A DNA stretch of 8,228 bases from Candidatus Heimdallarchaeota archaeon (GCA_029882335.1 JAOUKW010000177.1:1-8228); one strand, 5' to 3'. Numbered from the stretch's first letter, positions 1 through 6,462 are shown. Notes: generated by a model from the sequence alone, not told the origin. A program made the numbers and translations.

Positions 1-499
1 ATGGTTTAAATAATTGAATCTCGTTTTCCAAAATTCCTTGGTTATAAAATTCATTATTCCAAGTAATTCGATTTTTATACTCTATTAATCCACTTACCAA
101 TCTAGATGTGTATAAGATTTTATAATTATTTTCTGGATTTAATTCAAATTGAATAATCGTTTTGTCATAATCTTGAACCCATTCTTCGCAATAAAAAAAG
201 AAATCATGAATTATTATATCTGGACTTCCATTTCTTCCATCAATCGTTATGTCTTGAGGATTGTATCCTTTCATCAATAATCGATCTATTAATTCTAATA
301 TGACAAAATCCTTATGTCTTTTCAAATAATTACATTGTGGATTAATTACTTTGATTTTATCCCCATATTCAATACTCTGTTTTTCAGCTTTAATTGTAAT
401 CTCATAATTATTATATTTCTTTTTGTGAATATCCAATTCATCCTCAAAATATCTCAAAGCCCAATAGAGACTGGTATATTTCATATCAAGACTTTTCAT
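1..499 (-). CDS. Unrecognised protein, 5' part of gene only; possible degenerate PD-(D/E)xK-like fold
   Basis: An open frame of 166 codons runs from an ATG at 499-497 to the left edge without a stop, so the C-terminus lies outside the window. The start is well supported: AAGGTGA at 510-504 lies 4 nt upstream and contains the stop codon of the preceding kinase gene, so this is the fourth gene of the nrdG-nrdD operon and is probably translationally coupled. I do not recognise the family. Residues 64-107 (roughly KDFVILELIDRLL, then GYNPQDI, then SPDIII and FFYCEEW) follow the order seen in the cores of some PD-(D/E)xK nuclease-fold proteins: helix, GY, PD strand, then a second strand. Where an ExK would be expected the strand reads YCEEW, so the catalytic signature is incomplete. 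A nuclease role is only a guess; the existence of the gene is much surer than its function. Confidence 0.75.
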   Translation of the reverse strand, partial: MKSLDMKYTSLYWALRYFEDELDIHKKKYNNYEITIKAEKQSIEYGDKIKVINPQCNYLKRHKDFVILELIDRLLMKGYNPQDITIDGRNGSPDIIIHDFFFYCEEWVQDYDKTIIQFELNPENNYKILYTSRLVSGLIEYKNRITWNNEFYNQGILENEIQLFKP

Positions 500-503
500 T
501 CTG

Positions 504-1070
504 TCACCTTAACTGATTAATTTTGTTTACTATGATCTCCTTTACATTTTCTAGTGATTTATCTGTAGTGTCTATTATTTGAAATGGTATGTTGTATTTT
601 CTGCAAAAAACCTCCATTTTCTCATAATAATTTTCATGATAAACTAGTTTTTTAATATCTTTATCTTCTAGATTGCGTTGAAGAATTCGTTGTTCTATTA
701 CTTCCGAGGATGCATAGATGATGAAAGTAAAGTCTGGAACACCTATCTTTTCTATCAACAAATCAAATATCATGTCACTTTCGGGTTCTCCACTCCATAT
801 ATAATTTGAAACCAAATGACGATCTGTAATTATGTTTTGATTTTTGAATTTTTCATAAAGATATATGTTACTTAAACCATAAAACCATGAAGTAAATACT
901 CTGTTTGTGCTAAGATTAACCTTATCTCGTATAGTTCTATATGTATTTTCATCTTCACCAAATAAACTTTGAAGTGGTTTTTCAACAAATGTAAATCCTA
1001 ATGAATCAGCTACTAATTTAGCAGTTGTAGTTTTACCTACTCCGTCTAAACCTTCTATTGCTATATGCAT
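504..1070 (-). CDS. tmk: Thymidylate kinase-like P-loop nucleotide kinase
   Basis: This 188-residue protein has the architecture of the dTMP kinase/deoxynucleoside kinase group. The Walker A loop is at residues 7-14 (GLDGVGKT) straight after the first beta strand, DRH at 83-85 matches the family DR(Y/H) base-binding motif, and an Arg/Lys-rich stretch near 128-141 could be the LID. The length is slightly below the usual 200-215. Thymidylate kinase converts dTMP and ATP to dTDP in the cytoplasm. The family YQ-type motif after DRH is replaced by NYIWSG, so specificity for another deoxynucleoside or dNMP is possible. The ATG at 1070-1068 is preceded by AGGT at 1082-1079 with 8 nt spacing, and only one base separates it from the nrdD stop codon. 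Its place behind nrdG and nrdD fits a role in making dNTPs. Confidence 0.85.
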   Translation of the reverse strand: MHIAIEGLDGVGKTTTAKLVADSLGFTFVEKPLQSLFGEDENTYRTIRDKVNLSTNRVFTSWFYGLSNIYLYEKFKNQNIITDRHLVSNYIWSGEPESDMIFDLLIEKIGVPDFTFIIYASSEVIEQRILQRNLEDKDIKKLVYHENYYEKMEVFCRKYNIPFQIIDTTDKSLENVKEIIVNKINQLR

Positions 1071-1071
1071 A

Positions 1072-2778
1072 TTATTTTACCTGATTTGGCCTTCTAGTTT
1101 TGACTTCAGCTTTCTTTCCACTAGTAAAATAATCTAATATTTCAAGATAACCACTTACCCTTCTAATCCTGAGTATGTCATTACTTCCACAGTATTCACA
1201 GAAATCAAAAACTCCTTTTTCTCCACATTTATTGCATATATCAAGTGGGTAATTAAATCCTAAGTAGTGAACTCCTGCAGTTTCCGCAGCTCTTATAACT
1301 TCGATTATAGCCTCACTATTTCCAATTGGTGCAGAATTTAGTTCTATGTAGGTTATACACCCTCCATTGGTTAATCTATGAAAATAACCTTCAAATTTAA
1401 CTTTTTCAAATGCAGACAAATTACTATCTACGTTTACATGAAAGGAATTTGTATAGAATTTCTTTTTTGTAACTGGATGTGAGTATTCTTTTGAATCAAT
1501 AGAGGGAAATCTACCTGAAATAAATTCACCACTTGTTGCAAGAAGTGAAAAATTCTTGTTATGTTGTAACCTTAGTTCATCTGTAAATTTCCTCATGAAT
1601 GTGACAAAATCTTTTGCTATTTGATAATTTTCTTCAGATTCATAGTATTTATTTCCAGTTAATACTTCAATCATTTCTGATAATCCAATAAATCCAATGG
1701 ATAATGTTCCATGTTTAAAAACATCATCAAGAGATGTTGCTTCTTTAAATGATGTAATCCATAGATTATTGTTCACATTATTTGGAAAATTTGATTTTGA
1801 CAATTTTGTTAGATTTGTAAACCTATGTAATAATATTTCACTTGCCGAAATAGCAATTTTTTTCCATAATTTATAGTATTCTTCAAGTTTAAACTGTATA
1901 GTTCTATCTTTAAATTCTCTATCAATTTCTAACGCTATCTTGGGTAGATTAATTGATAAATAAACTATATTTCCTCTGCCAATTGCTGTAGGTTCTCCAA
2001 AGACATTATCAACAACTCGCGTCCGACATCCCATAATTGCTAATTTATTTGCATCATAAAGTTTATTTGAGGCACAATCTGCCAATAAATAAGTGGGAAT
2101 CATCTTTTTTATTGTGCAGTTCACTGCTTTCTCATACAGGTAGTAATTTACATCATTTTGATTTTTATTTATACCGCCTTTTAATTTAAAAATTATGTTG
2201 GGTTTTATATTTGTCACTGGTGAATTATAGAATTCGTCAAGTACATATTCACAAATTGTTTGAGAATATACATCGAGTCCTAAACCAATATTTAGGGAGA
2301 CATAATAACTTACCTTGCCCATTCTTTCATGTCCATCATTACACCAGGTAATAAAGCCATTAATTTGATCCCTTAGGATATTTCTATTATAATCCGATAA
2401 GTCTACATTAAGTTTATTCAATATAAATGCCGTGTCTGTATCAAAATTTGCAAAACTCATTCCTCCTGATTGCTCATTACCAATTTTTGTAATAATATCT
2501 TTATAAAAATCAAATACTTTCATTATTTTTCTTGATGAAGAGATTCCTTCAAACTTGTTAAACGGAAAACTCTTTACAATGTCAAAAGTCAAACAATTGT
2601 AAGTTATTTCATAAGCTTCTAGATCATGAAGATGTAAATATCCATTAATATGTAGATCAGACCATTCTTTTGGAAGAGTATCTAAAATTCTTTTCTTTAC
2701 TATTTTTTCTCCTCTATCAAATACTTGACCAACAAAACTACTTCTTTGACTTGCATTCTCGTACTCAGTATCACTCAT
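1072..2778 (-). CDS. nrdD: Anaerobic (class III) ribonucleoside-triphosphate reductase, no ATP-cone
   Basis: This 568-residue glycyl radical enzyme reduces ribonucleoside triphosphates to deoxy forms under anoxia. Visible signatures are: GYLHLHDLEAY and NCL near 46-63 with a candidate active-site Cys62; MGCR at 249-252 with the likely thiyl-radical Cys251; GRGNI at 267-271; FHRLTNGGCITYIEL near 466-480; a C-terminal zinc site of Cys515, Cys518, Cys527 and Cys530; and the glycyl radical loop RRVSGYLE with Gly543. It begins directly at the catalytic domain, so the N-terminal ATP-cone found in longer homologues (E. coli NrdD is about 710 residues) is absent. Dual ATP/dATP activity control through that domain is therefore not expected. 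The ATG overlaps the nrdG stop as ATGA, and GGATGG at 2793-2788 is a possible ribosome binding site. The 25 residues after Gly543 are lysine/arginine-rich. Confidence 0.96.
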   Translation of the reverse strand: MSDTEYENASQRSSFVGQVFDRGEKIVKKRILDTLPKEWSDLHINGYLHLHDLEAYEITYNCLTFDIVKSFPFNKFEGISSSRKIMKVFDFYKDIITKIGNEQSGGMSFANFDTDTAFILNKLNVDLSDYNRNILRDQINGFITWCNDGHERMGKVSYYVSLNIGLGLDVYSQTICEYVLDEFYNSPVTNIKPNIIFKLKGGINKNQNDVNYYLYEKAVNCTIKKMIPTYLLADCASNKLYDANKLAIMGCRTRVVDNVFGEPTAIGRGNIVYLSINLPKIALEIDREFKDRTIQFKLEEYYKLWKKIAISASEILLHRFTNLTKLSKSNFPNNVNNNLWITSFKEATSLDDVFKHGTLSIGFIGLSEMIEVLTGNKYYESEENYQIAKDFVTFMRKFTDELRLQHNKNFSLLATSGEFISGRFPSIDSKEYSHPVTKKKFYTNSFHVNVDSNLSAFEKVKFEGYFHRLTNGGCITYIELNSAPIGNSEAIIEVIRAAETAGVHYLGFNYPLDICNKCGEKGVFDFCEYCGSNDILRIRRVSGYLEILDYFTSGKKAEVKTRRPNQVK

Positions 2779-3230
2779 ATAATTTTACCATCCTGTAATT
2801 TTAAAAATCTTTGATTTGTTGATCCTATGAAACTAGTAGTAGTGGTTCTTAATTCTTTTTTATAATTTCCTACTTTTAAATAATTAAGATGTGGGAGTAA
2901 TTCTTTTGGCACTTCTTCAAAACTTCTTCCTGTGTAGAGACAAATATCCATGTCTTTTAATTTAGATATTAATTGGATTGTCTCTTCCAATTGAATTAAT
3001 GGTTCTCCTCCAGATATTGTAATTTTTCCATTTTCAACTTTTGACTTTAGTTCATCAACTAAGTCATCAATATTATACAATTTACCAAGATTTTTATCCC
3101 ATGTATTTTGGTTATGGCAACCATCACAATGGGTATCACATCCTTGTAAATAAATAACTGTCCTTACACCTGGACCATCTACAAAAGACCCTCTATAATC
3201 AATCGAATTAATCCTAATATTCAATTTCAC
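2775..3230 (-). CDS. nrdG: Anaerobic ribonucleotide reductase activating protein (radical SAM)
   Basis: This 151-residue radical SAM enzyme cleaves S-adenosylmethionine and abstracts hydrogen from the glycyl radical site of NrdD. The [4Fe-4S] cluster motif CxxxCxxC is Cys31, Cys35 and Cys38, preceded by the family motif FVDGPGVRTVIYLQGC. The SAM-binding GGEP is at 74-77, and the C-terminal GSTNQRFL near 136-143 is typical of NrdG. The length matches the usual 150-175. The reading frame begins at GTG (3230-3228). However, GGGGTG at 3235-3230 abuts that codon and is placed better (5 nt) for a TTG at 3224-3222, two codons later, so the exact start is uncertain by two residues. It is first in the operon and overlaps nrdD by four bases, as expected for proteins needed together. 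Confidence 0.95.
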   Translation of the reverse strand: MKLNIRINSIDYRGSFVDGPGVRTVIYLQGCDTHCDGCHNQNTWDKNLGKLYNIDDLVDELKSKVENGKITISGGEPLIQLEETIQLISKLKDMDICLYTGRSFEEVPKELLPHLNYLKVGNYKKELRTTTTSFIGSTNQRFLKLQDGKII

Positions 3231-3280
3231 ACCCCATGTATTTAGTTTATCTTCATATCCATATCAAAAAAATTGCTGGG

Positions 3281-3292
3281 TTAAATATATTT
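3281..3292 (-). promoter_or_regulatory. TATA-box-like promoter of the nrdG operon
   Basis: On the minus strand this reads AAATATATTTAA, a good match to an archaeal TATA box. Transcription would begin about 27 nt downstream, near 3260, leaving a leader of about 30-35 nt before nrdG. That is consistent with nrdG having a purine-rich ribosome binding site rather than being leaderless. No second promoter is obvious inside the operon, whose genes overlap or nearly touch. Inferred from sequence and spacing alone. Confidence 0.45.
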
Positions 3293-3402
3293 GGTTATCA
3301 CTGTATATAACTTTTACTAAATAAAATCAAAATATTTACTTGGTGCACTTTATGAGGGTAAATAGCAATATTGAAAAATAGACATGAAATACTTTGAATC
3401 TG

Positions 3403-3555
3403 TTAATATTGTTCAGGGATCAGATTTACTTTTATTTTATTGCCAAGTTTTGGATCTTGTAATGACAATTCACATTCAACTTCACAGAACCAAATATTTA
3501 AATTATGTAACTCAATTTTAATAATAATTAGAAATACCTTTAGGATGAATGCCAT
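3403..3555 (-). CDS. Possible small ORF (50 codons), unrecognised
   Basis: In the 376-base gap between nrdG and the plus-strand membrane protein gene, a minus-strand frame runs from ATG at 3555-3553 to TAA at 3405-3403. After a hydrophobic start (MAFILKVFLIIIKIELHNL), the C-terminal half (WFCEVECELSLQDPKLGNK and on to LIPEQY) has the mixed polar and charged composition of ordinary protein, with a CxxxC pair. I recognise no family. No convincing ribosome binding site or TATA box sits at the right distance. It may be a small protein, the remnant of a larger gene, or chance. The rest of the gap holds the two divergent promoters and AT-rich sequence with no other structure that I see. Confidence 0.2.
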   Translation of the reverse strand: MAFILKVFLIIIKIELHNLNIWFCEVECELSLQDPKLGNKIKVNLIPEQY

Positions 3556-3567
3556 ACATAGGGAACA

Positions 3568-3575
3568 TTTAAATA
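3568..3575 (+). promoter_or_regulatory. TATA-box-like promoter of the membrane protein gene
   Basis: TTTAAATA preceded by purine-rich GGGAACA resembles an archaeal BRE plus TATA box. Its centre is 35 nt upstream of the ATG at 3607, so transcription would begin near 3598 with a leader of about 10 nt. No Shine-Dalgarno sequence precedes the ATG, which agrees with a nearly leaderless mRNA. Confidence 0.45.
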
Positions 3576-3606
3576 AATTTCAATTTATGAAAATTTAGAA
3601 ACTAAT

Positions 3607-4176
3607 ATGATTGGTAGTAACAAGAATGCAAAACAATCCGGTTGGATTGCAATTATCGGTGGTATTTTTCAATTAATCTATGGGATTTTGGCAATATTTT
3701 TCCCTTACAGTCCCGGCGTATATTATGGATGGGATGAAGGTCTTTGGATATTGGCTAATATCGGTATGGCAGGTGCGATATTCGGGATTTTAATACTTAA
3801 TGTTGGAAAACCAGATAGCCTAACACGACTAAGTGGTATTGCAGCGATTATAGGTGTATTTACTCGTATTATCGCCTCAATTTTCATCATCATGCGTTCC
3901 TCTTGGGATCCGCTTCCAATTATCCTCTTGAGTATTTTACTCATACTTGGTGGTATGTTTGCTCTTGGAATTGCTATTTTAAGAGGTAACAAAATTAAAG
4001 GATGGCAATCATGGACCCCCATACTTGTTTCAATCTTTGGTTTCATTGTTGCTGCACTCTTTTCAGTTAGTTTGTTCATTCACTTCATCTTGCTGGGGTT
4101 TTGGGGAGTATTCTGGATGCTGATTGGATATGTGGTTATATCCTATGTGCCCGAGAATTTAACTATAAGCAATTAA
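3607..4176 (+). CDS. Multi-pass membrane protein, about six helices, unknown function
   Basis: This 189-residue protein is almost entirely hydrophobic. Likely transmembrane segments lie near residues 13-33, 46-65, 75-96, 103-125, 136-158 and 162-181, separated by short loops. Two basic loops (GKPDSLTRL near 67-75 and RGNKIKGW near 126-133) suggest which turns face the cytoplasm. The N-terminus (MIGSNKNAKQSG) is short, polar and basic, with no cleavable signal peptide. There are no cysteines, no His clusters and no conserved catalytic motif, so I cannot assign a transport or enzyme role; the Gly/Ile-rich helices are like many archaeal membrane proteins of unknown function. It has its own promoter and stands alone, divergent from nrdG and convergent with the oxidoreductase. 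The ORF on the opposite strand (3723-4079) is a shadow. Confidence 0.85.
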   Translation: MIGSNKNAKQSGWIAIIGGIFQLIYGILAIFFPYSPGVYYGWDEGLWILANIGMAGAIFGILILNVGKPDSLTRLSGIAAIIGVFTRIIASIFIIMRSSWDPLPIILLSILLILGGMFALGIAILRGNKIKGWQSWTPILVSIFGFIVAALFSVSLFIHFILLGFWGVFWMLIGYVVISYVPENLTISN

Positions 4177-4211
4177 TTTCTGCAATTTGTCAAAGTAAGT
4201 GTTCTTTCAAT

Positions 4212-4220
4212 AATTTTTTA
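4212..4220 (+). terminator. Candidate U-rich terminator of the membrane protein gene
   Basis: About 38 nt after the stop codon the plus strand reads AATTTTTTACCC, with a run of six T. A short T run without a hairpin is the usual archaeal terminator form. It lies in the 186-base convergent gap before the oxidoreductase stop; no comparably clean T run is seen for the minus strand there. Confidence 0.3.
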
Positions 4221-4362
4221 CCCTATTAATTTTTGATAATTAATAATATTCCAATAAATACTAATCAAAAGAGTTTCAATGTTTTAGTATCAACTATGAA
4301 ATTGTAGGAAATTTAATACTATTTTTAATTATGTGGATTAAGATAGGTTGACCAAATATTCA

Positions 4363-5190
4363 TCATAGTTTAGGAGGTCCATGAAGAATCGCTTGTTTTA
4401 TTTGTTCAACTGATCCTGTTCTAGGAGAGATACCAAATAAAATCCAAGTTACTCCTAATTCATACAATTTTGATAATAAATGAATATTATTTATTTCTGA
4501 TATATCTAATTGAATGAGGAGTTCTGCATTTTCATTTGTATGTTTTTTTCTTTCTGAATTGATGAACGAAGTTAATTCTTTTATTTCCTCAATTGTCAAG
4601 TGTTTAGGCCATTGCTTTGATATAGGCATCATTCCATCCCATTTTGCACCACGGATAAAAGGTTTGTTTCCTGGCCACTTTCCTCCAATTAATATTGGAA
4701 TTCTTGGTTTCTGAATTGGTTTGGGCAATAACCTAACATCTTTTAATTGATAATATTTGCCTTCAAAATCGAAAGTTTCTCCTTTCCAACATAGATCGAG
4801 TATTTCTAATGCCTCATCAAGTTTTTCACCCATATTTTCGTATTTTATTCCAAATGAAGTATAATCAGATGGAGGTGCACCAATACCAGCACCAAGGATA
4901 ATTCTACCATTAGAAAGGATATCAAGTGTGGCTAATTCTTTTGCAAGTTGCCAAGGTTGTCTTCGTACTACAGGAGTTATCCAACTCCCTACCTTAATAT
5001 TCTTTGTATTACAAACAATTGCAGTCATCATAATATTTGCATCTAACCATGGAATTGAATCATGATGCATTAAATGATCTGGTAAAAATACTCCATCCCA
5101 GCCTGATTTTTCTGCTAATATCGCAAATTCAATAACTTGTTTAGGATCTGCAAAACTTGCCATAGTTGGAAGAAAAAATCCAAATTTCAT
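4363..5190 (-). CDS. Luciferase-like monooxygenase family oxidoreductase, probably F420-dependent
   Basis: Using the ATG at 5190-5188, this is a 275-residue protein of the bacterial luciferase-like TIM-barrel superfamily, whose archaeal members mostly use coenzyme F420 or flavin to oxidise or reduce small molecules. From that ATG, MKFGFFLPT (1-9) is the first barrel strand. GWDGVFLPDH follows near 31-40, then WITPVVRRQPWQLAKELATLD near 70-90, SNGRIILGAGIG near 93-104, and RIPILIGG near 163-170; all are typical of the family. The frame can extend 13 codons to a TTG at 5229, but that extension lies across or upstream of the expected transcription start, and the family normally begins at this MKFG. 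The substrate cannot be told from sequence, and FMN rather than F420 is possible. It has its own promoter, with no operon partner. Confidence 0.88.
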   Translation of the reverse strand: MKFGFFLPTMASFADPKQVIEFAILAEKSGWDGVFLPDHLMHHDSIPWLDANIMMTAIVCNTKNIKVGSWITPVVRRQPWQLAKELATLDILSNGRIILGAGIGAPPSDYTSFGIKYENMGEKLDEALEILDLCWKGETFDFEGKYYQLKDVRLLPKPIQKPRIPILIGGKWPGNKPFIRGAKWDGMMPISKQWPKHLTIEEIKELTSFINSERKKHTNENAELLIQLDISEINNIHLLSKLYELGVTWILFGISPRTGSVEQIKQAILHGPPKL

Positions 5191-5232
5191 TGAGGGTTCT
5201 ACAGATGGGATGTCTATAAATCTTTTCAATAA

Positions 5233-5240
5233 TAATATAA
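5233..5240 (-). promoter_or_regulatory. TATA-box-like promoter of the luciferase-like oxidoreductase gene
   Basis: The minus strand reads TTATATTA. Transcription would begin about 27 nt downstream, near 5210, giving a leader of about 20 nt to the ATG at 5190. A TTG start at 5229 would lie upstream of that transcript start, which is the main reason to prefer the shorter protein. A second AT-rich box lies near 5244-5256. Confidence 0.4.
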
Positions 5241-5295
5241 CAAATCATTTAATTTAAGATAATTTTTTTCGTATTAAATAAAGATTTGTGAGTAT

Positions 5296-5324
5296 AAAAA
5301 TCCAAAATTCCCTTTCAATTGAAA
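5296..5324 (-). terminator. Palindrome plus T run after the RING-like membrane protein gene
   Basis: A perfect 12-base palindrome TTTCAATTGAAA (5313-5324) starts 14 bases beyond the stop codon at 5338. It is followed on the minus strand by T-rich sequence ending in TTTTT (5296-5300). This could end transcription of the gene at 5338-6303. Because the palindrome is also a perfect dyad about 75 bases upstream of the oxidoreductase promoter box, a protein-binding site is an alternative. Confidence 0.3.
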
Positions 5325-5337
5325 TTAAATGTAAAGT

Positions 5338-6303
5338 TTACATTAATATTTTGTCATTCAATGCTTTTCTACAAACGGGACAAGCTCCTTTTGATTGTAT
5401 GTATGCAAGTATATGTACGGAATGAAATTGCTTGGTACAGTGAGGACATTGCTTTGTAATATCACCATCTGCGAATCCACGCTTACAAATGTGACAGTAT
5501 GGTAAAATGTTATTACAATTGATACATTGTCTAATCAAAACTGATTGAGTTGTATTACAGGTTGTGCATTTTTGGAGAGAGGAAAATGGTTTAGACGCAG
5601 TATTCTGTATTACTTCTTCAGTTTTCTTTTCTACTACTGAATGTTTAATGAATACCTGTTCTAATTCTAAATACTCTCCTAGATTCTCTTGATAAACCAA
5701 TATTTCTTTTAGATAAATTTCAACTTCATTTTTCGATATTTTTAACAATTCGGCTATTCGACCTAATAATACAGGTACGTCATTTCTGAATTGTTTGATC
5801 AATGTTAATAGTTCTTCAATTTTTGTTAATCTTTTATCTTTTGCCTGCATTTCTTTGGCAACCTCTGCATCTATTCTTTGAACTTCTCTGTGCTTTTGTA
5901 TCTGTTTAATATCTAACGCTATAATTCTTTGATGGATGGATAAGATAAGTAGTATCATAACCAACATAATTGCGTTAAAAATCCAATAAACTATATCCGA
6001 TATCTGAAAAGCAGTGAGCAAGACTTCGGTACTATACGATGCTATGATAAGGAAAAATATATTTTTGGATGTTATTTTTTGTTTATCTTCTAGCTTTTTA
6101 AGAAAAGATCCGGCATTCCTCAGAAAAATAATCATTAAAATGTACATCACCAACCATAAAATTGCAGAAAGAAGTATTATTCTTCTATCAAATGGGGGAA
6201 TTATAAGTAATACTAAACTTGTCCAAAACAAACTATTTAAACCACCAAATGCAAATATAAAGGCAATTTTTATTTGGATTTCAATACTCTTAATATCATT
6301 CAT
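5338..6303 (-). CDS. Membrane-anchored protein with winged-helix-like, zinc-ribbon and RING-like domains
   Basis: This 321-residue protein combines four parts. Residues 11-126 hold four transmembrane helices (near 11-36, 41-62, 81-101 and 104-126); basic residues at 62-80 and after 126 place both ends in the cytoplasm. Residues 127-172 are charged and helical, probably a coiled coil. Residues 173-220 (GRIAELLKISKNEVEIYLKEIL, then LGEYLELEQVFI) look like a winged helix. The C-terminus binds zinc: Cys246, Cys249, Cys260 and Cys263 form a ribbon, then Cys270, Cys273, Cys286, Cys289, His294, His297, Cys308 and Cys311 give eight ligands in RING order, ending FHSVH and CPVC. RING domains commonly recruit ubiquitin-conjugating enzymes, so a membrane E3-like role is possible but unproven; a scaffold or nucleic-acid role is an alternative. 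The ATG is supported by a TATA box 30 nt upstream and no ribosome binding site. Confidence 0.88.
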   Translation of the reverse strand: MNDIKSIEIQIKIAFIFAFGGLNSLFWTSLVLLIIPPFDRRIILLSAILWLVMYILMIIFLRNAGSFLKKLEDKQKITSKNIFFLIIASYSTEVLLTAFQISDIVYWIFNAIMLVMILLILSIHQRIIALDIKQIQKHREVQRIDAEVAKEMQAKDKRLTKIEELLTLIKQFRNDVPVLLGRIAELLKISKNEVEIYLKEILVYQENLGEYLELEQVFIKHSVVEKKTEEVIQNTASKPFSSLQKCTTCNTTQSVLIRQCINCNNILPYCHICKRGFADGDITKQCPHCTKQFHSVHILAYIQSKGACPVCRKALNDKILM

Positions 6304-6328
6304 ATAAGTATTTAATACAAGATAATGC

Positions 6329-6337
6329 TATTTAAAT
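6329..6337 (-). promoter_or_regulatory. TATA-box-like promoter of the RING-like membrane protein gene
   Basis: The minus strand reads ATTTAAATA centred 30 nt upstream of the ATG at 6303-6301, so transcription should begin within a few bases of the start codon. No Shine-Dalgarno sequence is present, consistent with a leaderless mRNA. Confidence 0.5.
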
Positions 6338-6371
6338 GCAACTAACCAAGTTATACTATCTCTTTGACTGA

Positions 6372-6409
6372 TTAATTCTCATTGGATTAATGATTTCAAT
6401 GAGATTTAA
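6372..6409. repeat. Interrupted palindrome with 13-base arms in a divergent intergenic region
   Basis: TTAATTCTCATTG (6372-6384) and CAATGAGATTTAA (6397-6409) are inverted copies matching at 12 of 13 positions, with one T-T mismatch, around a 12-base spacer. The site lies 35 bases behind the promoter box of the minus-strand RING-like gene and about 245 bases before the plus-strand cold-shock promoter. It could be a dimeric regulator operator or an RNA hairpin. There is no adjacent T run, so a terminator is unlikely. Confidence 0.5.
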
Positions 6410-6462
6410 GGATAAACACTAAATGGACACGATTGATTCATGATTTTAAGTAGATATATATC

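Noticed and set aside
314..520. 68-codon plus-strand ORF
   Set aside because: It is antisense to the partial minus-strand gene (1-499), which has a good ribosome binding site and protein-like composition; this ORF is Phe/Ile-rich as expected of a shadow.
3300..3600. CRISPR array or tandem repeats in AT-rich gaps
   Set aside because: No regularly spaced repeated units are visible here or in the other gaps; similarities are short AT-rich words.
3723..4079. 118-codon minus-strand ORF
   Set aside because: It lies entirely antisense to the membrane protein gene, which has clear transmembrane periodicity and its own promoter.
4514..4714. 66-codon plus-strand ORF
   Set aside because: Antisense to conserved barrel motifs of the luciferase-like oxidoreductase.
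6014..6307. 97-codon plus-strand ORF
   Set aside because: Antisense to the transmembrane region of the RING-like protein; no promoter or ribosome binding site.
6372..6409. Intrinsic terminator
   Set aside because: No T run follows either arm, and no gene ends nearby.
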